Assembly (NCBI GenBank): GCA_013368445.1
Contig: JAACJO010000006.1
Coordinates: 930,001-994,000 of the forward strand
From: Leucocoprinus leucothites
Taxonomy: Eukaryota; Basidiomycota; Agaricomycetes; Agaricales; Agaricaceae
Length of the DNA stretch: 64,000 bases
Direction of reading: 5' to 3'
The position numbers and the translations under genes are program-made. Below the pieces are notes generated by a model. The model was given only the letters and a program-made list of their open reading frames with translations, did no database searches and was not told the DNA's origin. Below, piece by piece: positions 43,185-55,165 of this stretch. The number at the start of each line of letters is the position of its first letter. Position 1 is the first letter of the stretch.

Positions 43185-45737
43185 ATGCACCATACCGGAA
43201 CTTTGCGTTTTATTGTAAGGCTGTTCGGTCGAGTATTATTTGTTTTACAAGGACTGCGCCCCACTGGGCTTGTGTTAACGCGGAGCATCTTTTCCATTTT
43301 ATTACACGGTCGAATTTTGGCAAGCAAATTGGACGGGGAAGTGGCCACAAAAAGTGTGCAGCCCGGATCCACCAGATTGAAGTTGCCACTCGTACCAATT
43401 TCAAACGAACCTCTGGCATCTTGTAGTCCCCTGCCAGACGACGTCTCCCGACAGGCAGTGGATAATACTGGGGTTTTGAATTACGAAATGACGGTCTCTG
43501 AGCGGGAAGATACCTATGTTACTCACCGAGTTGAAGACAATCATGCAGTATTCATACGTCCCGGTTCCGTCGCTCGAGACTTTATGGCAGGCAGCGGCAT
43601 CGGTGGAGGTGCCTTGCCTTCAGGTTTACCAGAACTTTGTTCAGCCATCAACTCAGGTTTCTATCCAGTGGATGTCAGTGAGAGCGAAAGGTACACAGTA
43701 AAGCCAGCCGTCAAATTGTAGGTCAATGTAAATTTGAGCTCAAAACACACACTGATCATTAATATTCAATGCTCTACTTCCTATCAAACATTTGCCATAG
43801 GCCCAAAGGTCTCCCCGCCCATTTCGTTATCCCTCCTTCCATGATTTAGTGTGCTCAGTGAGGCTTGGGTTTTTGCCTTTGAGTCAGCCTAGGCTTATCC
43901 TGACACTCACCAGCTGCGCGGTGCCTTTGCCTTGGACTCGCTATATTCACTCGAAGATATTATCGTAGTACTACTGGGATCGCAACGGGGTAAGTGCATA
44001 TGCTAGAAATGTTCACCTGGTATATTATTGGTATGTATTAAAAAAAGAGTCTTCCCGTTAGAGGATCGTCACGGATGCAGACGTCCTCAACCCCATGATT
44101 TACGAAACCGTGGAGAACCGCATTTCGCGTCTTCGAACTTACATCACGAAATATGGCCTTTCGTATCCATGCGAGGAGCCGGTTCATCTATGCCTCAAAC
44201 ATTACCCGACGTTTCCGGGCTTTGGATACTATTTTGTGTGCCACACCAAGCAGATGTTGTTTTGGTTGGATACGAAAGATGCATTCAAAATAGTCAGGGA
44301 ACTTCTTACACCTTTTCCGAGCCTAGGCCTTGTTGGTGAGTCTATTCTGGTATCTATAGTCCTTTTTGCCTAAGCATTCACACGTGGTTAAAATCTAGGA
44401 ACTGAGCTTAGGTCGCAGTACTGGTGGATACTGTACCCGGAGTTAACCTCATCCATAGAAATTCTAACGGACATCATTCAGGACTCATAATGAGTATTTC
44501 CCTCACATCCTCGACCCTCCACAAGATGTTCTTCTAGAACTGCAAAAACTTCTCTGGCATGCAGTCGGGGGCAGAAACCATAGCTTAAGGTGGAACTGAG
44601 TAAAATAACCAGGTTAAATGGCCTCCCCGCAATCTGTCGCCTTTTCCTATGCATTAGAAAAGTCCGGAAACATATGCAAGCTCTAGTTTCAGAGCTAGAG
44701 ACTTTCACCGCAGTGGGTGTGCCTCTTGTCTGGCAGTCAAATCAGAGCTGAACCTGTCTCCTCAGAGAACAAATACCTAAGCATTGGTGCCCGAACAACC
44801 GTTTGTGAGTTTCGATATTAAGAACATCTTCTTCCCCTAATTCCCTAAGTAAATCGCTTGCTTGCAGAATTCTGTGTATTTAATCCCATAAGGGAGGCAG
44901 TTCGGCCTTGAAAACCCAACCCCTTTACTAGGTCACGAACATTTTTGAACTTCCATGGAGAGAAGCACGCTCGGGCAGCTTGCAACCAATCTGTATTTGG
45001 TCCACCTAAGGCTCGATCATGGTTCGCCAAGATTGCTGGCCTCATCTCTTTTCGTGCACCGTTCGCGATTCTGGATAAAGTTAAATCTACAGCTGTCGAC
45101 AATCTAGTAGTTAATCGGCCATGGAACAGATTGATAGCCAAGCTCGCAGGTCGATGGAAAGAGTGCACTCTTTACGCGTGTTTTCCTCTTTGATTCGTGG
45201 TCTGAAATTGTTTACGCTGAGCTAGGCTCTGCTCCACAGGCCACAGTCCTGCTTACATCGAACATCTCTTTCCTCGCCAGTCAGTCGCTCGATAAGCTAG
45301 GATCTAAAGGGTGTCGATCTCCGGCTCAACAAGTGAGCTATGTCTCCATTGTGACTAGCATTGGAGCAATGATAATTGGGTTTATGCTCGTCCAGCAGCA
45401 ACACGAGGGCTTTCAGGTATGACGGGCTTTTGTCATCGCTTTGCCTCAGCTGATGATTCATTCGGATAATGGGGATGTAGCGTAATCTACTTGTGAGCAG
45501 AAGTATGACGTCTATAGGAGAGGAAACACTTGCTGCCCTTTGCTGTTTGCCATACACACTCCTCATGTATGGGCGAGCGCTTCAGCCAGAAGCTCGGCAC
45601 GAAAGTCTAACTATTAAATATAGTGATCTTGGCAGTATGATCGCTTTTCCATCGCGTTTACTCTCCTATGCATAGAGTCCCAGGACAAGTCACCATTGTG
45701 TTATTGGGATTCTCGTTGCTCACCATTCTGCTATGAT
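43185..45737 (+). pseudogene. Multi-TM WW-type family member, apparently decaying (copy 3)
   Basis: The first exon (43185-about 43720) is open for 178 codons, with the basic hydrophobic start seen in copy 1 (RFIVRLFGRVLFVLQGL) and a Ser/Gly-rich body. Downstream come family blocks in order: IYETVENRISRLRTYITKYG with QMLFWLDTKDAFKIV (about 44095-44335), GTELRSQYWWILYPEL (about 44400), RPWNRLIAKLAGRWKECTLY (to about 45178), LLTSNISFLASQSLDKLG and SYVSIVTSIGAMIIGFMLVQ with QQHEG (to 45417), then SIGEETLAALCCLPYTLLMY. A last exon-like piece VPGQVTIVLLGFSLLTILL ends at 45735-45737. Between about 44430 and 44900 all frames carry stops where copy 2 has its central helical block, and I found no phase-consistent splicing. 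The polar C-terminal tail of copies 1 and 2 is missing. I therefore favour a pseudogene, but a functional gene with unseen exons is possible. Confidence 0.55.
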
Positions 45738-46228
45738 TTCTATGGTGCTTCTTTGTGTCTTTCGAGGACAATTTGTAGGACATATATGGCATAGTACTTG
45801 GGAAATATAGGGCTCTTATGGCTACTGTGTGGGCTCAGTTCAGACGTTGCTGGAGGGCTTCAGTTGGATTGACACATCGAGTTGCAGCGCCTAGTACGAG
45901 TGTCTGATGCTAGGAATGCAACATGTTCCATGCCATTGACGTGGGTTTGATTGTTATAATATTTTGTACCATACTGTAATATGTATTATTATAGAATTCC
46001 TACGTGATAAATGTCGGGATAGAAGCTATCCGGTGAATTCAATTAGTTGTTGCATTAGGATACTATGATTCTGAGCAGCCATAAGTGGGTATCTTCCCCT
46101 TCGAGGTATCAATATGACAGATGGCCCGGCACCGATGTGGCGCTTGGCTGATTTCGGCCCTGTTAAGGCCCCTACTATCTGAGGATGGTGTACCCTGATA
46201 TTCTCAGTGACATACCCTCCTCTGACGT
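45738..46228. other. Intergenic region
   Basis: No gene-like frame. Two neighbouring degraded genes flank it. Confidence 0.45.
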
Positions 46229-47280
46229 TCATGGTGCTTCCCTCTTCGGTGCTGGCATATTGCCACAGCAGGTTCGTTAGTCATCTCTTTTGGCTTTGGA
46301 ATGTTCAGTCTCTCACCCGCACGGTGCCTGAAATTGATCAACCTGGGTGAATAGCCCACTTGCTTGTGTTAGTTACGATAGGATACTCTGCACCGCCGCT
46401 CAGAGTCATATATTCATGCTCCAAGAGAAGTGCTCCGAGAAAGAACCTCAGCATTGAGCCTCACCGTACCGCCACAATCCTACTAGACAAACTTTAGATA
46501 AATTTAACCGTTTTGCTCAGTTGTTGAAGCTACATCTTGGTGGTCCTTGTGGCACTACCAATTATTGTACAGCCTACCGTTATCATCAAAGCCTCGCTGA
46601 GGGAAAACATGTCATCAGTGAGAAGCCTATGGCACCTGACGTCCAAACGGGCTTGAAGTTGATTGCGCATTATGGGGCTAAATATAAACTAGGTCTGGGA
46701 CTGGTCTAGTGGGCTGCGGAGAACCGTGACGTAGTTCCTGACTTGATCACTAGAGTGAAGCCACCCATGCTGCCAGTGATAGATTTGGACATGTCCGGTC
46801 CTTCAAGCTTCAAGGCTATCGCTGCCAGTTACACCGACAAGGGCTCTAGATTTCTTAAACTCCTTGGCGCACTGCCTCACAGGTAATTATCACCAATCAT
46901 ACCTTCCATCCGCCTTTCCGCATCGCTCCAATCCCTGTTCACGGTATCAAGGTGAAGTCTTGGTGTATCGGGTCCTTTCTCCAGAGTTTATGAATCGTTA
47001 TATTTCATACCTCCAGTTTGAGTACGGAATGGTATTCCCGTTTCACGTACTGACTTTCTTGCTCTTCCAGTGTTCCAGCTCTATCAACAGCGTATCACCG
47101 TTGTTTTTTGGGCGGAACCCTCGCACCTTCTCACACATCTCTCAGCTTTTACGTCCTTGAACAAAGTCTATCTAGCTCCCCATGGTATGCTATTATTTAA
47201 ACAGGCTCATACAATAAAGGACTATAGGAATTGTCGACTTGACTTAGAGATCGCCTGCCAGATCACGCCCACCACTTGAT
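46229..47280 (+). pseudogene. Gfo/Idh/MocA-family oxidoreductase pseudogene
   Basis: Fragments of an NAD(P)-dependent sugar or dihydrodiol dehydrogenase can be read in the expected order: a Rossmann start with HGASLFGAGILPQQ (about 46231), SAPPLRVIYSCSKRSA (about 46395), YHQSLAEGKHVISEKPMAPD (about 46581; the EKP lysine is the family's catalytic signature), AAENRDVVPDL after an in-frame TAG at 46707-46709, and HLLTHLSAFTSLNKVYL (about 47120) from the C-terminal sheet domain. There is no start codon in the Rossmann frame just upstream, the reading frame changes several times, and the segment between the Rossmann start and the second fragment lacks proper splice sites. The gene is therefore dead or nearly so. 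Identity is well supported by the GKHVISEKP block. Confidence 0.65.
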
Positions 47281-47888
47281 GAAATTGTTATACCTGGTAC
47301 GAGTGGCTGGTTGCCTACGAGTTGGGCCTCCGGGTTAGATACAGCTAAAGACGTTCTCCTTGTTGTTCGGCACACGGTTGACCACGTTGGGAGCGAGGGG
47401 ATCACTGAAAATATATCGTTTGGTGTGAGGGTAAACTGATTAGTGCCTTTTATGTTTTTAAGGTCAAGAAAATAATAGGGGATTGAGCTAGCCTCGTGCA
47501 GCACTCGCCTTCATCAGGAGGCCTTGAATAGTAATGGTAGTCTTGTCAATTTGGTCCAGCTGGTATAAGCACAGAAACCACGGAAAACAGCTGGAAGTAA
47601 TATTTTCGAATATTGTAAAGTTTAAAGCTTAGAGTGTGACACTGTGGTCGGTGTCGACAGTTAAGTTCAAGTCTGTCGGCGTTTGGGGTATAGCCCCTAT
47701 TATCTCTCGGTGATAACGTGACGCTGATACAGAATTCCCACACTAGTAGCCACGTCTGTAGTGTGAAGCGCGTTCAAAATCTATTAGCACATCTGTTCCA
47801 AGGCATATCTATCTCTCACTGACTTTCTCCAATTCACCAACGGCACTTCCATTGACAAGAAAATAAGTGCCGGAATTAAGTAGCGAGC
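47281..47888. other. Intergenic region upstream of alpha-COP
   Basis: Holds the tail of the decayed oxidoreductase and the promoter of the alpha-COP gene. Minus-strand frames here have no domain. Confidence 0.45.
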
Positions 47889-50800
47889 ATGTCTGTAATG
47901 CTCACAAAGTTCGAATCAAAAAGCAATCGCGTTAAGGGTGAGCTTCCACAAATTATGCACATTGTTGTCATTTAGCTCATATCGTGCAATCAGGACTTGC
48001 ATTTCACCCAACGCAACCTCTTCTCGCGGCTTCGCTACACAATGGAAGCGTGCAGCTTTGGAATTATCGTATGGGTGTCTTGGTGGACCGTTTTGAGGAG
48101 CATGAAGGTGACGAACTGCAGCCGGATGGATTTACGTGTCCATGAGCTGAAACTTCTGCAGGGCCTGTTCGTGGGGTCGCCATACATCCTAGTAGAGCAC
48201 TGTTAGTCACAGGAGGAGACGATTATAAAATAAAGGTCTGGGGTGAGTAGTTGTTGCCGGATCACTTGAGATGAAGGATCGTATTAACCGATAAACGTTA
48301 GACATCCGACCACAAAACCGGCGTTGTCTCTTCACCCTTCTCGGCCACCTGGATTATGTTAGAACTGTGCAGTTCCACCATGAGATGCCTTGGATTGTTC
48401 GTGTTTCCCTTCCCAACGCCTCAACCTGGCTGAACAATCTTCATAGCTCTCGGCTTCCGATGATCAAACCATTCGGATATGGAATAGCACCTCTCGTCAA
48501 TGCATCGCTATCCTGACCGGTCACTCGCACTATGTTATGTCGGCCCAATTTCATCCAAAAGAAGATCTTGTCGTTACTGCATCTATGGATCAAACGGTCC
48601 GCGTATGGGATATCTCGGGTCTTCGCAAAGGTTCACCCCATCAAGGTGGTCCCAGTGGGATGGGTGGAGGAGGAGGTCCCGGATCCAATCAATTCGAAAC
48701 GTTCGACAACTTTTCCACCGTCAAGTATGTCCTTGAGGGCCACGATCGCGGCGTCAACTTTGCCATGTTCCATCCCACCCTCCCACTTATTATCTCTGCT
48801 GCCGATGACCGTGTTGTCAAGATCTGGAGGATGAGCGAGACAAAAGCTTGGGAGGTTGATTCATGCAGGGGCCACTTTAACAACGTCTCAAGCGCGTTGT
48901 TCCACCCCAAGCATGAGCTCATCGTCTCCTGCGGTGAGGACAAAACCGTCCGGGTCTGGGATCTGGCAAAACGGACCGCTATACAGACGTTCAGACGAGA
49001 ACATGATAGGTTCTGGGTTCTTGCTGCCCACCCCAATCTCAACCTCTTCGCTGCTGGACATGACAGCGGTCTGATCGTATTCAAGCTTGAACGTGAACGA
49101 CCGGCCTTCACTGTTTCCCAGGACGCCCTTTACTACGTGCGCGACAAATATGTGCGCGCATATGACTTTGGTACAGGTTCAGATATCGGATTGTTGAGTG
49201 TCCGCAAGTTTGGTAGTCCCTACGTTCCCCCCAGGACCATCAGCTTCAACCCCGCTGAGAGGTCCGTTATTCTGACTATCAGCTCTGATAATGGAATCTA
49301 TGAGTTAGCATCATTACCGCAATCTGCGCAAGGAGAGGTGAAGGATTCAAGTGTGGATGGGAAAAGAGGCAATGGGCAGAGTGCTATTTTTGTCGCTAGG
49401 AACAGGTTTGCTGTGTTGAATAAATCTACACAGGTACGTGTTCTTGTACCTTGGCCGGACTGGAAGCATATATGCTGAGCATATCTTCCTAGTTGATTGA
49501 AGTTCGCGATCTATCCAACTCAGCTGTTAAATCGATCAAACCCCCCGTCCAGACAAATGAAATCTTTTACGGGGGTACAGCTTGTCTTATCCTAAGTTCG
49601 ACCTCGTCGGTGGTTCTATATGATATCCAACAGCAGAAGACGATTGCAGAGCTTAACAGCCCTCCTGTTAAATATGTCGTCTGGAGTAATGATGGAAGCC
49701 TCGTAGCTCTCATGAGCAAACACAGTAAGCGCTGGATTTAAGCGCTTTTCGTAGCTGCTAACCGGATATTTAGCTATCACCATTGCAAACAAGAATTTTT
49801 CACAGCATACATTGATTCATGAAACTATTCGTATCAAGTCTGGTGCCTGGGATGACTCTGGTGTATTCCTATACTCAACGCTCAATCATGTCAAATATTG
49901 TCTGTCACAAGGGTGAGCATGCTTTTCTGCTCCGAGTGTGACCGCGACTGATTTTTTTCATCCAGTGATCACGGCGTCATCTGTACTCTGGACAATCCTG
50001 TCTACCTCACCCGCGTTAAGGGCAAAACCATCCACTGCCTTGATCGATCTGCCCGACCTAGGACTATTACCTTTGATCCAACTGAATATCGTTTCAAACT
50101 AGCGCTTCTCAAGAACAACTATGAGGAGATGTTGTATATCATCCGAACTTCGAACCTCCTCGGTCAAAGCATTATCGCCTATCTGCAGCAGAAGGGTTTC
50201 CCTGAGGTAAGCGCCTGATTGGCCTCTTCTCCATTTTTGGGACACGGCACCTACTCTTTTCAGATCGCTCTTCACTTCGTTCAAGACACCAACACTCGCT
50301 TTGAGCTTGCCATAGAATGCGGAAACCTTGATGTCGCGATGGAAACCGCCAAGCAGATTAATCGACCTGATTGTTGGGAGAGGCTCGCTCAACAAGCTCT
50401 AAAGCAGGGCAATCACAAGGTAGGATCCCCATGTTTCGGCCATGTCGGTTTTATCAATAACATTTGCCTCTAGATCGTTGAGAAGGCCTATCAGCAGACT
50501 AAGAATTTCGACAAGCTTTCTTTCCTTTATCTCGCTACTGGTAGCATAGACAAATTGTCAAAGATGCAAAAGATTGCTGATGTCCGTGGGGATCCCATGT
50601 CCCGCTTCCATAATGCCCTCTACGCTGGCGATGTTGTAGGCAGGATCGCTGTGTTGAGGGATGTCGGACTTCGTAAGTGGACATTTCTGGTATCCGTTCA
50701 TATCCTCATCTCTTTGGACAGATCCATTAGCCTATCTGACTGCTAAAGGCAACGGTCTTGATGATCTTGCAGCGGAAATTCTAGAGGCTGCTGGTCTGAC

Positions 50801-52257
50801 TGAAGCTGACATCGATGATGTTCCGACCTTTGGCACATCAACTCTCCGACCTCCACCTGTGGTGACATCAACGGAAAATTTCAACTGGCCTACTATCTCC
50901 CAAGGCGAAAACTTCTTCGACCGTGCTCTAGCAAACGGCACTCTGGAGGGCGGTGTTGAACCTGCATATGTGAACGGAGATGCCAACGCGGCGGCATCCT
51001 CAGCGTTGGATGCTTGGGCGAGAGATGAGGAGATTCATGAAGAGGTTCCTCCTGAAGAGGGAGGATGGGAGTTGGACGCGGAAGAAGAGGAGTTCCAGGA
51101 AGCCGAGGAAGCTGTGGAAGAGGTTGCCGAGGAAGAGGAGTTGGGCGCGGGTGCTGCGCCAGGTGTCGATGAGACGGAGCTGTGGGTACGCAATTCGCCT
51201 TTAGCAGCCGATCATGTAGCTGCAGGATCGTTTGAGTCTGCTATGCAGGTAAGTTTTACTTGGCTTAATTGCTCTAGCTTGTGGCTGACATTTTGCAGCT
51301 ACTCAACCGCCAGTTTGGTGTTTGCAACTTTGCGCTCCTCAAGCCCCTCTTCCTGTCGATGTATCGATCGTCACATGTTTACTTATCTCCTGTTGCCTCA
51401 CTTCCTCCTCTGAAGCTCCATGTTAGACGCAACCCTGATGAATCTGCGCCTAGTAGAGTATTGCCTGTTGCTGGACGCCCACTGCAATCAGTGCGATCAG
51501 AGATGGCGGAGGGATACCGATTTGTATCTGGTAACAAGCTTTCCGATGCACAAACAACGTTCCGTTCTGTGCTCCAAGCATTGTTGCTGGTTGTGATTTC
51601 ATCGGATGATGAGGCCAAACAGGTTGGTGCCCATTTCTAGTGCTATCTTTCCATCAAGCTCATTTTCCCCTCCTACAGTGGCGAGATACTGTAACATCTG
51701 CCAAGGAATATCTGCTTGGCGTCTCAATTGAGCTCGAACGCAGACGGGTTGTGGAACAAGAGCCTGACAATGTTCGAAGAAACCTCGAACTTGCTGCTTA
51801 TTTCACACATTGTCAGCTACAGCCACCTCACCTCCAGATTGCACTTCGTAGTGCTATCGGTGCTTTCGCGAAAGCGAACAATCAAGCACATGCTGCACGT
51901 TTCGCGAGACGCTTATTGGAGCTCAACCCTGACCCAAAGATTGTTGCACAGGTATGTTTCTCGTTTGCTATCGTATTATTGATTCTTTCTTCTGATCCAC
52001 CGGCTACCCTCTAGGCGAGGCAACGCATCGCAGCCGGCGACCGCAATCCACGAAATGCAGTTGAGATATCGTATGACGAATTCACGCCATTCGAGGTTTG
52101 TGCTGCGACCTATACACCGATTTACAAGGGCTCGCCTTCGGTGCATTGTCCATACACAGATGCCGCATATCTGCCAGAGTACAAAGGAAAGTTGGACTCG
52201 TTGATGGAACTAACCGAGATTGGTGCCGCTGCAGCTGGCTTGCCTGCAGCTTGGTGA
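47889..52257 (+). CDS. COP1: Coatomer subunit alpha (alpha-COP)
   Basis: Multi-exon gene (first exon 47889-47937, second from 47994, last ending TGA 52255-52257) coding roughly 1200 residues. The start could be ATG 47889 or the in-frame ATG 47898, which gives the canonical [14 protein letters not shown]. The N-terminal half is a WD40 propeller pair, with [72 protein letters not shown] and [21 protein letters not shown] Gly-rich loop ([12 protein letters not shown]) separates two blades. The coatomer WD-associated region follows ([38 protein letters not shown]). A strongly acidic linker (about 51030-51160) precedes the C-terminal COPI domain ([59 protein letters not shown]). Alpha-COP is the cargo-binding scaffold of the COPI coat for Golgi-to-ER retrieval. 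No disruption seen. Confidence 0.93.
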
Positions 52258-52613
52258 TTGGGTTGCAAAGCATGGATGCGCCATTGGGTGAACTTGGGCG
52301 ATGTGGATTGTGTTTGGTGTATAATAATTAGTGGATATACACGTGTTAGACAAAAATCGACGCTTCTTTCTCTCTTTCTTCAATTCCTGGAACCTACGAA
52401 CTTCGAACCGCTTCAGGTGTTAGTTGTGGCATCTCGACGTAGTTTTACAATGACTAAATAGTAAATCGCCCCTGTGGTGCGATCACGTGACCCAAGGTAG
52501 GTTATTTGTGATTTGCACCAAGCCAACATTCTTTTGAAGTATCCGACACATTGTTACTTGCACAAAAGCACCTCGTAGTCACTACGCCTGACGCCTTGAC
52601 CTCCGAGGCTCGC
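52258..52613. other. Intergenic region between alpha-COP and the XPG nuclease
   Basis: Contains the alpha-COP 3' flank and the start of the nuclease promoter. No gene. Confidence 0.5.
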
Positions 52614-52622
52614 TATATATAT
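52614..52622 (+). promoter_or_regulatory. TATA box of the XPG-family nuclease gene
   Basis: TATATATAT lies 100 bp upstream of the ATG at 52722. Confidence 0.45.
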
Positions 52623-52721
52623 GGCTTGGCTGCCCACAGAACCTTTGATAGAACATCCTCATTCATAAACTGGTTCCCAAGATACGGACTCCTACAAACA
52701 ACAAGCTAGACAATTTCGTTC

Positions 52722-55040
52722 ATGGGAGTTCTCGGTTTGACGCCATTTTTACAAAAGCATCAGTGCGTAATCCATTTCTACGCTTTGGCGTGGACCCGGA
52801 CTTCAACTGACACTTCTTCTGGTTATTAAGCCCACAAGTAATCCATAAGTTATCGAATAGACTAAAGGATATAGCTGGCAAAAGAATCGTAATGTGCGTT
52901 GTGCTGTCAGTTGGGTTGTGCCCTTCTGCCTTGTGCTGACGACTGTTTTTTCGATTTTTGTTAGAGACGGAACATTAATAACCCAACGACTACACTATGC
53001 TCCTTCTCCGCATCAATTCAGACATGTACTCGGGTGGTACCATCTCGCACGTGAGATGAATGAGAACGGTGTTTCGGCTGTCTGTATATTTGACGGTCAG
53101 AAACGGAGTAAAGCGAAAGCTGAAGAGGTACGCTTTGTATTCCCATCCTGATTGTCAGCTTTCTAAAGGTTACCCCCTTTTTCCATTAAAGTCTCGTAGA
53201 AGGGAAGAAACTCGACGCCTCGACCTCTCACGCAGACAAGTAGAAATTCTACGCGCGAAACGACTACAGACATTGAAAACTCTCGTGTCTGGCGTCCGTT
53301 CCTTAGATGACACAGGGAAGATTAGGATAGCAGAGGCGCTGTCCAAGCTTAGCCCAAGTGACGGTGGTGGAATTGTTGGTGCCGCAGATGGGCTCAGTCA
53401 CGTCGGAGAACGTTTGCGCGCGCTCAGCGAGGCGATATCTCCTTCTGCAGAATCTCCCAGCGAAGAGGTTCCTCTTTCTACCGAGCCTGCGAATAAGAAG
53501 CTAGCCGAAGATGCCCCAGCAAAGCAGCTGTCGCTTTCCTCGGGCGAGGAAGTGCTTCCTCCTGCTCACTTCCCGAGCAAGGAATTATCCCCTTTAACCC
53601 GACCTTTGGACAAGGAGATCCCACTTTCTACCCAATCTCCAAGCAGGGAGACAACTCGTCTTGAACCTCTGTGCCAGAAGATCGCTACTGACGACGAAGG
53701 CGTCCTAGAGAAGCCTGAGCCTTCAGTGGAACAGCTAACACAACCTCAAGGCTCTGGCTTCATGGATATTCGGCATCCCGAGCTTCATATTCCTGTTTCT
53801 TCAATATCTTTGGCGGAGGATTTGAGGGCGACCTTAATCAGCTCATATCGTGATTTCAAGTCGAGTATCTCAAATGTCGCGCCTCTTCCTCTACCTCAGA
53901 GCAGGCTTAAGCAGAGCGTGCCGGTTGTCCCCTCGATCACCGAGCCTGACGCCCATGAGGAGGAGGATGCCGTATTGAGTAAAAGGCAATACGAGCTCAC
54001 CCTTGAAGAGGGTCGAGTCTGGGATGAACTCGCGCTTGCTACAACACCCAACAGTCCGCCTACTCCATCCACACCTCCCCTTCCCGCCTCCGTCGATGGG
54101 GATGTGGCTAATCGTACTGCTCCCGTTCCCTCAGATTCAAACTTCCCCATCGAGTCTACACCACAGGGGGTGACTACTCCGACTATCCCCACACCGGAAC
54201 TGGCTTCCATGCCACCCGGTCCTGCGCTTGATCAACTGATGCTCCGAGCGGCAGAAAAACGATTGGACGCTTTGAGAGTGAGGAGTGAGGTGGTAGCGGA
54301 ATCTTATCAGAGGCGGGTGAATACTCCAACCAGGAACACCTATTTGGAGTCGATGGAAATTTTAGAGGCTATGGGCGTGTTATGCTATGAGATTGAGGGG
54401 GAACATGAAGGAGAGGCTCTCGCTTCTTCGTTGGTTCTAAAGGGTTTGGCAGACTATGTTGTCAGCGAGGACTCGGTAAGTCTTTGTCTATTTGAATACC
54501 TTTGTTGTTTGATACTGACCCGTTCGACAGGATGTTTTAGTCTATGAAGCTCCACTAATTCGGAATATGTCAAGTCGAGGTGAACCTCTCGTTCTCATCC
54601 ACGGAAGCGACGTTCGACGGGCACTTGATCTTCCCAAAGACGCATATATCGACTTCATGCTACTCCTTGGTACGGATTTCTCCAAGCGCATCAAGAATGT
54701 AGGACCGCAACGTGCATATAAATTCATTCAAGATTACGGAACAATAGAAGGCATCATTACTTGTCAATCGAAATATCAGCCTACCACGCCTTGCGCGGAA
54801 TATCTGGCTCAAATTCAGGCAGCTAGGGCGATATTCCACTCTCCTACACCTATACCAGATAGATTGGCTGTGTCAATGATGCCGACAGAGTTCGGGTTCG
54901 GTTTAGTGGATCAAGCAAAGGTGAATGTCATTATGGAAAGATGCGGGCTCGGGAAGGTGTTGATGATGGGTGCTTATTGGGATTATGAAGCTGCACTGGC
55001 CGGGAATTATTTTGATGATAACCCGACTACTTATCTGTAG
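52722..55040 (+). CDS. XPG/FEN1/Rad2-family structure-specific nuclease with large internal insert
   Basis: Model: exons 52722-52762, 52831-52893, 52965-53127, 53192-54475 and 54531-55040; 686 residues, phases consistent. The XPG N-domain is at residues 1-90 (MGVLGLTPFLQKHH, KRIVIDGTLITQRLHYAP, AVCIFDGQKRSKAKAEE), with the metal-binding Asp of VIDG and IFDG present. Residues about 150-400 are a Ser/Pro/Glu-rich insert with repeated SPSEEVPLS/FPSKELSP-like units. The XPG I-domain follows (LEAMGVLCYEIEGEHEGEAL, SEDSDVLVY; acidic residues retained), then a helix-hairpin-helix (GTDFSKRIKNVGPQRAYKFI). The family cuts branched or flap DNA or RNA structures with two metal ions. The long insert between N and I domains resembles Rad2/XPG rather than FEN1, but the total length is much less than Rad2, so I keep to the family level. 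The C-terminal PCNA-box of FEN1 is not seen. Confidence 0.85.
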
Positions 55041-55165
55041 TAATATCCGGGTCTTCGGCGATACATAGTATATTCGATGCGTCTGGCAATCTTTAACTCT
55101 CAAATTTAATGTCACAAGAACTCGATACAACAACATAATTTGTAATGACAATATAGTCCAACCAA

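Noticed and set aside
50661..51413. Separate 250-codon gene
   Set aside because: It is an internal exon of alpha-COP read through flanking intron sequence; the ends are not protein-like.
53896..54210. 104-codon minus-strand ORF
   Set aside because: Antisense shadow of the Pro/Ser-rich insert of the XPG-family nuclease.
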